A stretch of DNA of 51,907 nucleotides. Source: Bacteroidales bacterium. Lineage in GTDB: Bacteria; Bacteroidota; Bacteroidia; Bacteroidales; Tenuifilaceae. Made by a program: the position numbers and the translations under genes. This document shows positions 43,728 to 51,907 of this stretch, piece after piece (position 1 is the stretch's first letter; every line of letters starts with the position of its first letter). The stretch is from contig JABFRB010000042.1 in the NCBI GenBank assembly GCA_013141385.1, positions 1 through 51,907 of the forward strand. The letters run 5' to 3'. Below the pieces are notes generated by a model. It did no database searches. It worked only from the letters and a program-made list of their open reading frames with translations, and had not been told where the DNA came from.

Positions 43728-44951
43728 ATGACAATCATTAAAACCATAAAAATATCATTTAGGCAGCTGCTTATTAACAGAGGCAAATCTTTTTTCGCCA
43801 TCATAGGGCTTTCCATTGGTATTGCCTCTGTAATAACTATGGTTGCTATTGGTGATGGAGCTAAGAAAGAAACATTGAATCAATTGGGACAGTTGGGTAC
43901 TAACCTTATTACGGTTAATGCAGGAAAAGTCAAGAACGTGATGCAACGCAGGCAGAATACTGATTTAGTGACCACATTAAAGATGAAGGAGTGCGAGGTT
44001 ATCCTAAGTAGATGCCCATCGGCGAAAGAAGTAGTTCCCTCCTTGGAGGGAACTTTAAAAGTTAAATATGGTAATACAGTCACATCAGGTATGGTGAGTG
44101 GAGTTTCACCTTCTTACTTCAGGATTAAAAACTTTAGCTTAGAAAAAGGTGAACTGTTTTCACAAATGGATGATAAACGTTACATGCGCGTAGCTGTATT
44201 AGGTGGTCAAATCAGTCAAACTCTTTTTGAGAAAGAAGATCCGATCGGAAAAACGTTATTAGTTGGTAAAGTTCCTTTTACAATTATTGGAGTTTTAAAG
44301 AGCAAAGGGACTACTGTCAGTGGTTCGAATCTGGATGCCCAGGTGTTAATCCCCATAAATACTGCAATGAGGAGGATTTATAATGTGAATTATCTAAATC
44401 GCATTTTTGTAGAAGTATCCAGCCAGTTGAAGATGATAGAAGCCGAAGATGAGATTATTTCTGCTTTACGCGATTATCATAGACTTGAAGTAAGAAATAA
44501 AGAAAACGACTTTACTATCGATAATCAACTGACCGACATTCAAGCGAGCGAAAGCTCTGCACAATCCTTTACCTGGCTCATAGTTGGAGTATCGGCAATT
44601 GCTCTTTTGGTTGGAGGAATTGGTATTTTGGCTGTAATGCTGCTTTCGGTAAGGGAAAGAAACTCCGAAATCGGTTTGCGTTTGTCGGTAGGAGCTAAAC
44701 GACGCGATATTGTTTGGCAATTTCTAATAGAATCATCAATTTTAGGTTTTGCAGGTGGATTAACCGGATTCACCATAGGTTTTATTGTTTCAGAGGTTAT
44801 AAAATTTACATCGCAGTGGCATATCTCCATTTCACCGATATCAGTGCTAATATCAATTTTGTTTTCGCTTATCATAGGCTTGGTTTTTGGTGTTATTCCA
44901 GCTCAGAAGGCTTCAAAAGCTGATCCTATTACAGCCTTACAAAAAGAATAG
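43728..44951 (+). CDS. MacB/FtsX-type ABC permease 2
   Basis: A 407-residue paralogue of permease 1 with the same plan: helix (about 22-42), periplasmic domain, three C-terminal helices and RERNSEIGLRLSVGAKRRDI. The two are clearly related but diverged, so they probably form a heterodimer on a single ATPase type. A 175-bp AT-rich spacer with an inverted repeat separates it from the response regulator. Confidence 0.9.
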   Translation: MTIIKTIKISFRQLLINRGKSFFAIIGLSIGIASVITMVAIGDGAKKETLNQLGQLGTNLITVNAGKVKNVMQRRQNTDLVTTLKMKECEVILSRCPSAKEVVPSLEGTLKVKYGNTVTSGMVSGVSPSYFRIKNFSLEKGELFSQMDDKRYMRVAVLGGQISQTLFEKEDPIGKTLLVGKVPFTIIGVLKSKGTTVSGSNLDAQVLIPINTAMRRIYNVNYLNRIFVEVSSQLKMIEAEDEIISALRDYHRLEVRNKENDFTIDNQLTDIQASESSAQSFTWLIVGVSAIALLVGGIGILAVMLLSVRERNSEIGLRLSVGAKRRDIVWQFLIESSILGFAGGLTGFTIGFIVSEVIKFTSQWHISISPISVLISILFSLIIGLVFGVIPAQKASKADPITALQKE

Positions 44952-44953
44952 CA

Positions 44954-45119
44954 AATTTGAAGATGAATTAATTTGAAGATTTGAAAATTGCATTATGCGA
45001 AAATCCATTATCGAATTTTCAAGCCGCTACATTTTTAAATTTCTTTATGAGAAATGGATATGAATTCGTAAATTCACTTTTTCATCTTCAAATTTTCAAA
45101 TCATTACATTTTCAAATTA
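44954..45119. repeat. AT-rich inverted repeat between transporter and regulator
   Basis: AATTTGAAGATG-type units at 44954-44989 face inverted TTTTCAAAT-type units at 45080-45119; pairing is imperfect. Inner GAAAAT...ATTTTC also pairs. No coding capacity. Confidence 0.45.
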
Positions 45120-45126
45120 TTAAATT

Positions 45127-45819
45127 ATGACCAAGCAGAAAATCTTGATTATTGACGATGACGAAAAAATGAACAGATTGCTGCAAAACTATCTTGTTGG
45201 CTTTGGTTATGATGTGGTATCCTGCACGCATCCTACGTTAGGTCTACAGAAGATCAAACAGTATATACCTGACTTGATAATTTTGGATATAATGCTACCC
45301 GATATGGATGGTTTTACGGTATGCCGCGAGGTGCGTAAAGAGCTATCTGTTCCTATAATTATGCTTACAGCTAGGGGTGATGTTACCGATCGTATTGTTG
45401 GGCTTGAACTTGGAGCCGATGACTACCTCCCAAAACCTTTTGAACCCAGAGAATTAGTTGCACGTATCCAAACCATTATGCGCAGGGTTTCAACTCAAAT
45501 TAAATCCTCTGGTTCTATTAAGTTCGATCATTTGGAAATAATCCCTGAAAAACAGATGGCAATAGTCGATGGAGAAACAATTGATATAACAACTATGGAA
45601 TTCCAATTGCTTCTCCTGCTAGTTGAAAAACGTGGACGTATTATCACAAGGGATCAAATTATGGATAGTTTACGAGGAATTGATTGGTCGGCATTTGATA
45701 GATCGGTAGATGTTGCTGTTAGTCGTCTGCGTCAGAAACTTAAAGATGACCCCAAAACTCCTCGTTTTATTAAAACCATCTGGGGGACCGGATATATGTT
45801 TATTGGATATGAAGAATAA
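45127..45819 (+). CDS. OmpR-family response regulator
   Basis: A 230-residue regulator: receiver with D10/D11 and phosphoacceptor D54 in IILDIMLPDMDGF, KP motif, then an OmpR/PhoB winged helix (about 130-228) ending WGTGYMFIGYEE. It lies 175 bp after permease 2 and overlaps the kinase start by 11 bp, so the pair is translationally coupled and likely controls the export module. Confidence 0.95.
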   Translation: MTKQKILIIDDDEKMNRLLQNYLVGFGYDVVSCTHPTLGLQKIKQYIPDLIILDIMLPDMDGFTVCREVRKELSVPIIMLTARGDVTDRIVGLELGADDYLPKPFEPRELVARIQTIMRRVSTQIKSSGSIKFDHLEIIPEKQMAIVDGETIDITTMEFQLLLLLVEKRGRIITRDQIMDSLRGIDWSAFDRSVDVAVSRLRQKLKDDPKTPRFIKTIWGTGYMFIGYEE

Positions 45820-46828
45820 ACTACTCGAACAAAAAAGAATGTCGATCTTATTTAAGATCTTTGGTGTAATCCTGATCTTTACAATCAGCGTCATCTTTGT
45901 TGTACTCGCCTTTTGGGGGCTAGTTGAGGGGCAACCAAATCCAGTGTATGCTCATTTACATTTACTGATTACAGTAATTATATTAATAATTGCTGGCTCC
46001 ATTGTAGCATCGTTTATCATTAGAAAAATATTAAAGCCCCTTTACTTACTATACAAGGCTGTTGAAGAGGTTGGCAAAGGCAATCTTGATCAAACTATAC
46101 AGATTAATAGCAACGATGAACTAGGAAAACTTGCAATTGCTTTCAATCAAATGACATTCGACTTGAAGAAGATGATGCTTGCTCGTGATCAACTATTACT
46201 TGATGTAAGCCATGAATTGCGGACACCCATTACCCGAGCAAAATTAGCTCTCGAGATGATGCCCGAAAGTAAAGAGAAAGAATCACTTGCTGGGGATCTT
46301 AAGGAGATGGAAATAATGATTACGGAAATGCTCGAGTCAGAACGACTTAAGAATGGAGCAATTACCCCTAACCTTGCGCCAATCAAAGTGGCAGATCTCC
46401 TACAAAAGCTAATGGATAACTTTTACCGCGAAAGAAACCGAATCGTTCTATTCCCTGTTGTCACCGACTTAACCATCAATATTGATGAATCGCTAATTAT
46501 AACAGTTCTTCGTAACCTTATTGACAATTCACTAAAATATTCTTCAAATACAACCAAGCTTGTTGAAATCAGTGTTATTCGCCACAACCAAGATATAACA
46601 ATTCAAATTGAAGATTTTGGCCAAGGAATACCCGATGATAAATTACCTTATGTCTTTGAGCCATTTTACAGGGTCGACCAATCCCGTTCAAGAAATACAG
46701 GAGGATATGGATTAGGGCTGCATCTTTGTAAACGGATCATGGATTTACATGGAACTGAAATCAAATTGCAGAATAAGACAGATTCAATAGGTCTTATAGT
46801 CTCGTTAACTTTTCAGTATAATAATTAG
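45809..46828 (+). CDS. Sensor histidine kinase with minimal periplasmic loop
   Basis: A 339-residue kinase from the ATG at 45809 (an upstream in-frame start would overlap most of the regulator's effector domain). Two membrane helices (about 13-38 and 51-73) are joined by only ~12 residues (EGQPNPVYAHLH), so the signal is likely read within the membrane or from a partner protein. HAMP (about 70-122), HisKA with SHELRTP (H135), N-box NLIDNSLKYS, DFGQGIP and GGYGLGLHL follow. Small-loop kinases encoded beside an ABC exporter often sense through that transporter. The 3' end is followed by a hairpin. Confidence 0.93.
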   Translation: MKNKLLEQKRMSILFKIFGVILIFTISVIFVVLAFWGLVEGQPNPVYAHLHLLITVIILIIAGSIVASFIIRKILKPLYLLYKAVEEVGKGNLDQTIQINSNDELGKLAIAFNQMTFDLKKMMLARDQLLLDVSHELRTPITRAKLALEMMPESKEKESLAGDLKEMEIMITEMLESERLKNGAITPNLAPIKVADLLQKLMDNFYRERNRIVLFPVVTDLTINIDESLIITVLRNLIDNSLKYSSNTTKLVEISVIRHNQDITIQIEDFGQGIPDDKLPYVFEPFYRVDQSRSRNTGGYGLGLHLCKRIMDLHGTEIKLQNKTDSIGLIVSLTFQYNN

Positions 46829-46840
46829 GAGGAAAAAAGA

Positions 46841-46861
46841 GATCATCCGATATGGATGATC
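46841..46861 (+). terminator. Hairpin after the kinase gene
   Basis: GATCATCC, GATAT, GGATGATC: 8-bp perfect stem just past the stop; no T-run follows. Confidence 0.5.
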
Positions 46862-46882
46862 CCTTCAAGTGATCCCTACAGT

Positions 46883-46931
46883 ACGATTATCGAACCAATT
46901 AATGGAGAGTTTTAAGCAAATCTATGATTTA
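46883..46931 (+). repeat. Flanking direct repeat, right copy
   Basis: It matches 39030-39079. The pair encloses the whole efflux and two-component module. The remaining spacer to 47263 holds a small hairpin (CTGTAG/CTACAG, 46943-46959) and nothing else I can support. Confidence 0.7.
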
Positions 46932-47263
46932 GGACATTGTACCTGTAGCGCTACTACAGCCTGTTTCACTACCTCAACATTTGAGAAAGGCTATTTAGTT
47001 GCTTTAATACTCCATAATAGGTATCTAACCAATAAATAAATAATAGATTAGGGTAAAGTTTTAAAATGAGTTTGGGTGCTAATTTTTTAAAAGCTGTTTC
47101 ACAGAATCAGAATCTAAACCCATTTAGTTACAAAACTCATCTACAGTGACCAATTGATATTCTTCATTATAAAACCTTATCATGTTTTCTATTTAGCATA
47201 TTTGTGTATATCTCTATATATGGTCAAATTTTTTGTTGACAAAAATGTGCAATTTTAAAAGTA

Positions 47264-47295
47264 CTTGACTTAATATTCTAAATTATATATATTTG
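47264..47295 (+). promoter_or_regulatory. Candidate promoter for the TPR genes
   Basis: CTTG (47264-47267), 20 bases, TATATTTG (47288-47295): exact -7 box, one mismatch in -33. Transcription would start near 47302, with a ~75-base leader. Confidence 0.5.
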
Positions 47296-47375
47296 TATTA
47301 AATAAGGTAAGAAAAACTAAAAAAATTCTTTGTTTAAAGCATATAAATTAATTTTTCACAAATTCAGGATTAATC

Positions 47376-50300
47376 ATGGAGATAGGAAACATATTTCCGT
47401 CAAAAGAGCAGATTACTAAACTAAAAGATATTGAATCTGTATTGTTATCAAGAAAAGCCAACGGAAAAGTGGCCGGATGGATAGCAATACTTTCTGCTTT
47501 AGTTCAATTTTCTATTATTTTGTGGCCATTTTATAAGCGAATATTTGATTCTATATCTGATAAAGAATTTTCTTCATATTTCAGGGATATAAAAACGTTC
47601 TTACCTTTATGCATATTTATTACTTGCATTTTAATATATTTACTTCTGCGACGTACAAGTATTTTACTAAAAGAAACAAAAGAACCCTTTCGTTACACAT
47701 TAACTGTAAAACCTTTTCAACAAGTTGGAAAGATTCCTGAATCAACTGATAAGCCCACAGAATCTCGATTTTCCTTAAAAAACCAGGATCGTCTTCTTCT
47801 ATTACACCATGATCTTACTGAACTGATTAATCAAAGAATTAAAAGATTTTTAATTATTCCAATTGAAATTACTGAAGAACCGGACAAAAAAGAGTATAAT
47901 AGAAATGCTTCAATTATTGATAAAAGACAATCGTCTCATATAGATGTATTTGGTAACTATGCAATTCGTGAGGATAAAGAAAATGATGAATGGATAATTC
48001 ATGTAATGCCTTATGTTCGTATAGGCCCACTGGATTCACCCGCGACTTTAGCACAATCAATAAGGTTCTCACTATCAAAAGACGAAACACCTGATATACT
48101 TGACACAAATGAATACAATCAACTGGTAGAACGATTATATTCAAGAGTAACAACGGAAATATATGCGCGGATTGAGAAAGATATAAAGGATAAAATTGAA
48201 CTTTTCCCCACGAGGTATCTGAAGGCAAATGCATTATATCATGAGGCCAGGGACATGGCAAAATCCAACACAATAAATGCATTCGAAAGTGCCATTTATT
48301 TATATAATGAGTCTATAAGAATTCTAAATTTAACTTTAATTAAAGGATTAACGAGTATATTTATTAAAATGCCTTTACTTAGAATGGTATTTATTCGTTA
48401 TTTGTTTCAATATGCAAGAATTTATACAGGACATGCAAAATGTCTGGTCTATAAGTACAGAATTGCTACTCTTTCGGGGAGGAAAAGAAATCCTATTTTC
48501 GAAATCCGCCAGAACCTGAAAGATATAATTAGTGATTTAGAATATTTTCATTATAATATTAGCAATAATTCTGAAATTTCAGAATATAAGAATAACAAAA
48601 GGACTTATTCAATTCTGGCTTTTTTAACTTATCCTGAAGACTCATTTTTCAGACAGATTTTATTCAGACCATCACGGCCACTCTTTGATGAAACCCGAAA
48701 AATTCTGTTTAATGCTTATGTAGTATATTCTTTAACAGATTCATTATTAAATGCATTCATGTCAGCAAAAGAATGGTTAGACAAAGCTAAAGCAATAGCT
48801 CCCGATTTAATCAACACCGATCCGTTATATATTCTTGCCCAGGCTTATGTTGAACCAAATATTGATAGAGCTATCCTTTTATTACAAAAGGCTATTGAAA
48901 TAGCTCCGTCTTTTCAGATTGCTCAATATGATTTGGCATTCAGGATGGAAATGAAATTTCGCATGAATGATGAAATTAAATTTAACAGGGCACGTAGCGT
49001 CCTGGATGAATATGACAAAGTACTCAGAATCAATCCCGGTAATATTGCCGCTATAGCAGCGCAAGGTTATATATATTGGTTGCTACATGAATTGGATGAA
49101 GCAAGACGGAAATTTGAAGAAGGATATGAAATAAAGGCAATAGTAAGTGAAACATTTATTGGGCAACTTATTTATGGTCGTGCTCGCATTTTTGCTGAGC
49201 AGGGAAGATTAAACGAATGTTATGATTTATTTAATCAGGCATTTGCAATTAATCCTAATGTTGGCTCATACTCAATTGGCAATAACCCATGGATGCCATG
49301 TTCCTTTTATGATTATATGTCTCCAGGACTCCTCATAAGATATGAAGACTACTATAATACATATAATAATTATTTAAACTTCAAGAAATTTCTGGTAGGG
49401 ACTATTGAAGGAAAATTCAAAGAACAACTTGATAAAAATGAGGTATCTGATGAACTAAAAAAAGCATTAAAAAAAATCGAAATTAACTTATCTTACAAAA
49501 AGGTAACAATTACTACTGATAAGATTTCAAAAAAATGGACCATCCATAGTATTTCCGATACCCTATATTTATATTTTGAGGATTCTAAATTAAACGTTTA
49601 TTATAATCTTGAAGATGTATCAAAAAAAATATCAGATGCCATAAATAGTTACATCCTAAATGATTATGGAAACGCATATTATAATTATTATAGAAGATAT
49701 GGAGGTCGTGGTTTTCTGAATAAAGTAGTTGATTTATATGCCAAATCTATTGAAAGCTTTCCGGATAATTATGTCGCTAAGTATAATGAATCATTAGCCT
49801 TAATTGAGTTGAATAAAAGTGAGGATTCAATTAATATGCTAGATGATGTCATAAAGAATAATCCAACATGGTTTGAGGCTTTAACTTCATTAGTTGAGTT
49901 TAATCTTTTAAAAATTAATAAAGAAATACAATTAGTATTAAATGAGCTGAAAAACAAAGTAGCAGAAAAAGAAACAATAATAGAAAAAAAAATGAAAACC
50001 TCTTTGTCTGATATAAGTCAAATAAAAATTATTACAAAAGGAGAAATTAAACCAGATGCAATAAAATCGCCTCAGCCTCTTGCAAGCAAAATCCAAGACG
50101 AATCGAACCCGTCCATGAATCAACCACAAAAAGATCATCCTACTATTAAAGATTATGATTCGGAATCTAAAAAAATAGAAACAAGGATATCTGAATTAGA
50201 GAATAGTAAAAGTAATCTAGAGAATAAAAAAGTTAAACTGAATCCAAAAATAACAAACATTTTAGAACCTACTAAATTGGTTTCATTATATGAATTATTT

Positions 50301-50939
50301 TTATTATATGGGTCTAAACAGAAATCTGGAGGTAATATTAAACTTACAAATTTAATCAATAACAAAATAAGCTGGATCAAGCTAGATGAAGATGACGTTC
50401 GAGCCTTACAAATATACTGCAAATTTTATTATTATACTTATGTGGATATAGATAAGGATAATAAGGATAAAAAACAGGAGGATATCATTCAAAAGAAACT
50501 TTTTGATATTCTTTTATCTACTTATTTCCCTGAAGACTTTACAGTTTATTTATGTAAAAAAGAGCTCTTAAATAGATCTCCTGAAAGTCCTAAATTTGAA
50601 AAAGACAATTGTAATAAAATAATAGAATCCTTCTTAGAATATTTACTGAAAAAAGATCCAACAAATTTTTACACATTAAGCCTGGCCAAGGATAAGATTG
50701 ATTCAAATTCATATTATAATTATTTGGAAATGGCAATTCAACTGGGAAAATATCCGGAATTGTTAAAACTTGTCTCGGATGAACATTTAAATACTTTTAA
50801 TTTAGAAAAATTGGAGAGATACCTTGGAATATTCGAAAGTTATACTGTTCCGATTGATAAAGAGGAGATGAAAGAGGAGATGAACAAGGAGATGGCATAT
50901 GTATATAATAGAATTGGAAAAGTGATTGCTAATTTATAA
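47376..50939 (+). CDS. Large membrane-anchored TPR protein, unknown function
   Basis: An 1187-residue protein I do not recognise. Two membrane helices near the N-terminus (about 33-52 and 75-92) are followed by a long cytosolic part. TPR-type helix pairs are visible at about 480-630 (AIEIAPSFQIAQYDLAFRM; LDEARRKFEEGYEIK; LNECYDLFNQAFAINPN) and again near 790-860 (SIESFPDNYVAKYNESLALI). A lysine/glutamate-rich, probably coiled-coil linker (about 865-970) contains a disordered Pro/Gln patch, and a further helical C-terminus follows. No enzyme motif is seen. It is AT-rich even for this window. It is coupled to the following TPR gene (13-bp gap). Confidence 0.75.
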   Translation: MEIGNIFPSKEQITKLKDIESVLLSRKANGKVAGWIAILSALVQFSIILWPFYKRIFDSISDKEFSSYFRDIKTFLPLCIFITCILIYLLLRRTSILLKETKEPFRYTLTVKPFQQVGKIPESTDKPTESRFSLKNQDRLLLLHHDLTELINQRIKRFLIIPIEITEEPDKKEYNRNASIIDKRQSSHIDVFGNYAIREDKENDEWIIHVMPYVRIGPLDSPATLAQSIRFSLSKDETPDILDTNEYNQLVERLYSRVTTEIYARIEKDIKDKIELFPTRYLKANALYHEARDMAKSNTINAFESAIYLYNESIRILNLTLIKGLTSIFIKMPLLRMVFIRYLFQYARIYTGHAKCLVYKYRIATLSGRKRNPIFEIRQNLKDIISDLEYFHYNISNNSEISEYKNNKRTYSILAFLTYPEDSFFRQILFRPSRPLFDETRKILFNAYVVYSLTDSLLNAFMSAKEWLDKAKAIAPDLINTDPLYILAQAYVEPNIDRAILLLQKAIEIAPSFQIAQYDLAFRMEMKFRMNDEIKFNRARSVLDEYDKVLRINPGNIAAIAAQGYIYWLLHELDEARRKFEEGYEIKAIVSETFIGQLIYGRARIFAEQGRLNECYDLFNQAFAINPNVGSYSIGNNPWMPCSFYDYMSPGLLIRYEDYYNTYNNYLNFKKFLVGTIEGKFKEQLDKNEVSDELKKALKKIEINLSYKKVTITTDKISKKWTIHSISDTLYLYFEDSKLNVYYNLEDVSKKISDAINSYILNDYGNAYYNYYRRYGGRGFLNKVVDLYAKSIESFPDNYVAKYNESLALIELNKSEDSINMLDDVIKNNPTWFEALTSLVEFNLLKINKEIQLVLNELKNKVAEKETIIEKKMKTSLSDISQIKIITKGEIKPDAIKSPQPLASKIQDESNPSMNQPQKDHPTIKDYDSESKKIETRISELENSKSNLENKKVKLNPKITNILEPTKLVSLYELFLLYGSKQKSGGNIKLTNLINNKISWIKLDEDDVRALQIYCKFYYYTYVDIDKDNKDKKQEDIIQKKLFDILLSTYFPEDFTVYLCKKELLNRSPESPKFEKDNCNKIIESFLEYLLKKDPTNFYTLSLAKDKIDSNSYYNYLEMAIQLGKYPELLKLVSDEHLNTFNLEKLERYLGIFESYTVPIDKEEMKEEMNKEMAYVYNRIGKVIANL

Positions 50940-50952
50940 AATATACAAAGTG

Positions 50953-51907
50953 ATGTCTGATTTGAAAAATATACAGCGATCTAATGAGTTATTGAAAAGA
51001 GCTGTCGAGCTTAATAATGACAAAGCCGTTTATTGCATTGATTTGGGACAATCTTATGCGAATCTTGAACAATGGGATGAAGCGATAGACTGCTATAAAA
51101 ATGCGGTTGATTTAAAAAAGAAGTATTATGATGATCCGGAAGACCAAAATGAGTTGGATTACTATTATGAATTTCTTTCAGAAGCATATTCCAAAGCAGG
51201 CAGACTGAATGAATTCATAGAAATTTTCGAAAAGTCAGGTGACTTAAATGATAACCCTGATAAGAAGGCAATCGTTTACAACCGTATAGGTAATCTATTT
51301 GCTAATTCTAATAAAGAACAAGAGGCTATTCCATATTACATAAAAGCGATAAAGTTTGACCCGCATAGACCAATCTATCTCTGTAACCTGGGACTTACTT
51401 ATATGACTCTGGAGCAATTGGATGAAGCGATAAAATACTACAAACAAGCAATTGAATTATATAGAAAATCTCCTGACGATTTCTACGGATTGGATTACTA
51501 CTATGATTTTCTTTCAGAAGCATATTTCAAAGCAGGCAGACTGAATGAATTCATAGAAATTTTCGAAAAGTCAGGTGACTTAAATGATAACCCTGATAAG
51601 AAGGCAATCGTTTACAACCGTATTGGTAATCTACTTGCCAATTCTTATAAAGAACAAGAGGCGATTCCATATTATGAGAAAGCGATAGAACTTGATCCAA
51701 CCAGGCCAATCTATTTATGTAATATGGGATTAACTTATACGAATCTCGGACAATGGCAAGAAGCCATAGAAAATCACAAAAATGCAGTTGAGTTAAGAAA
51801 GACGCTATCTAAGGATATATACGAGTTGGACTACTATTATGAATATCTTGCTATAGCGTATTCCAAAGCAGGCAGGCTGAAGGAATTCATAGATATTTTC
51901 GAAAAGT
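50953..51907 (+). CDS. Tandem-repeat TPR protein, 5' part (runs off window)
   Basis: An open frame from ATG 50953 to the window end, at least 318 residues, translated by hand. It has no signal peptide. It consists of TPR units such as YCIDLGQSYANLEQWDEAID, FLSEAYSKAGRLNEFIEIF and NRIGNLFANSNKEQEAIPYY, arranged as 112-residue (336-bp) blocks of about three TPRs each. Consecutive blocks are near-identical in DNA. The N-terminal ~15 residues are the only non-repeat part. It starts 13 bp after the large TPR gene, so the two are co-expressed. It probably acts as a protein-binding scaffold; C-terminal domains, if any, are outside the window. Confidence 0.8.
   Translation, partial: MSDLKNIQRSNELLKRAVELNNDKAVYCIDLGQSYANLEQWDEAIDCYKNAVDLKKKYYDDPEDQNELDYYYEFLSEAYSKAGRLNEFIEIFEKSGDLNDNPDKKAIVYNRIGNLFANSNKEQEAIPYYIKAIKFDPHRPIYLCNLGLTYMTLEQLDEAIKYYKQAIELYRKSPDDFYGLDYYYDFLSEAYFKAGRLNEFIEIFEKSGDLNDNPDKKAIVYNRIGNLLANSYKEQEAIPYYEKAIELDPTRPIYLCNMGLTYTNLGQWQEAIENHKNAVELRKTLSKDIYELDYYYEYLAIAYSKAGRLKEFIDIFEK
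51001..51907 (+). repeat. 336-bp tandem coding repeats
   Basis: The same motif recurs at 51205, 51541 and 51877 (336-bp period). Positions 51192-51287 and 51528-51623 are identical over 96 bp, including silent sites, showing recent duplication or gene conversion. Confidence 0.85.

Noticed and set aside
45710-45808. Upstream in-frame extension of the kinase
   Set aside because: It would overlap the DNA-binding domain of the regulator by about 110 bp; the ATG at 45809 gives a normal N-terminus.
47914-48282. 122-codon minus-strand frame inside the large TPR gene
   Set aside because: Antisense to an uninterrupted 1187-codon frame with a promoter; Leu/His-rich shadow composition.

Overview
The window is AT-rich bacterial chromosome from a member of the Bacteroidota, probably Bacteroidales-like. 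The signs are: promoters of the Bacteroidota type (TTTG, about 19 bases, TAnnTTTG) and few Shine-Dalgarno sites; an acpP-fabF-rnc cluster followed by an IPExxxVDY-family protein; a TonB-dependent receptor paired with a DUF4249 lipoprotein; LytS/LytTR-type two-component genes; a tricorn-like S41 peptidase; and a three-gene acyl-CoA carboxylase. No phage, CRISPR array, rRNA or recognisable transposase is visible. No genus can be named from the sequence alone.

Layout. 0.4-9.5 kb: housekeeping genes (IPExxxVDY protein, rnc, fabF, acpP, purN, an M23-fold envelope protein, a YitT-family membrane protein, leuS and a small, possibly truncated secreted ORF). 9.7-16 kb: a butyrate kinase without its usual phosphotransbutyrylase neighbour, a membrane protein, an ATG- or TTG-started sensor kinase, and a convergent LytTR regulator/LytS-type kinase pair. 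16.2-25.7 kb: DUF4249 lipoprotein and TonB receptor, tricorn-like peptidase, MBL-fold hydrolase, a DUF1207-like protein and a small membrane protein. 26-29.4 kb: a loose group of small or poorly known genes, including a 56-residue Cys-rich protein next to an MBL-fold hydrolase. 29.6-38.5 kb: lipid A-type acyltransferase, nitroreductase, mutS and the acyl-CoA carboxylase operon. 38.6-38.9 kb: tRNA-Gly and tRNA-Leu. 39.3-46.8 kb: a complete tripartite export module (TolC-like, periplasmic adaptor, ATPase, two MacB/FtsX-type permeases) followed by its own response regulator and a kinase with almost no periplasmic loop. 47.4 kb to the right edge: a 1187-residue membrane-anchored TPR protein and a second TPR gene built of 336-bp tandem repeats that runs off the window.

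How parts work together. acpP, fabF and the LpxL-like acyltransferase serve fatty-acid and lipid synthesis. The biotin carboxylase, carrier and carboxyltransferase form one acyl-CoA carboxylase. The TonB receptor and DUF4249 lipoprotein should act together at the outer membrane. The 39-47 kb module looks like a self-regulated efflux or envelope-stress unit.

The least explained signal is in the intergenic DNA. There are four families of dispersed or flanking repeats: a ~160-bp element with 12-bp terminal inverted repeats and an apparent 13-14-bp target duplication; a hairpin-rich element with inverted ends; a ~60-bp hairpin element that supplies the last codons and stop of the TolC-like gene; and ~50-bp direct repeats bracketing the efflux module. 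Other notable signals are tandem palindromic operators 20 bp apart followed by two orphan terminators (possible small RNA), an intrinsic terminator in the leader of the TonB receptor, and an integron-attC-like simple site overlapping the 3' end of an unknown gene. All functional calls come from reading motifs; no database search was possible.
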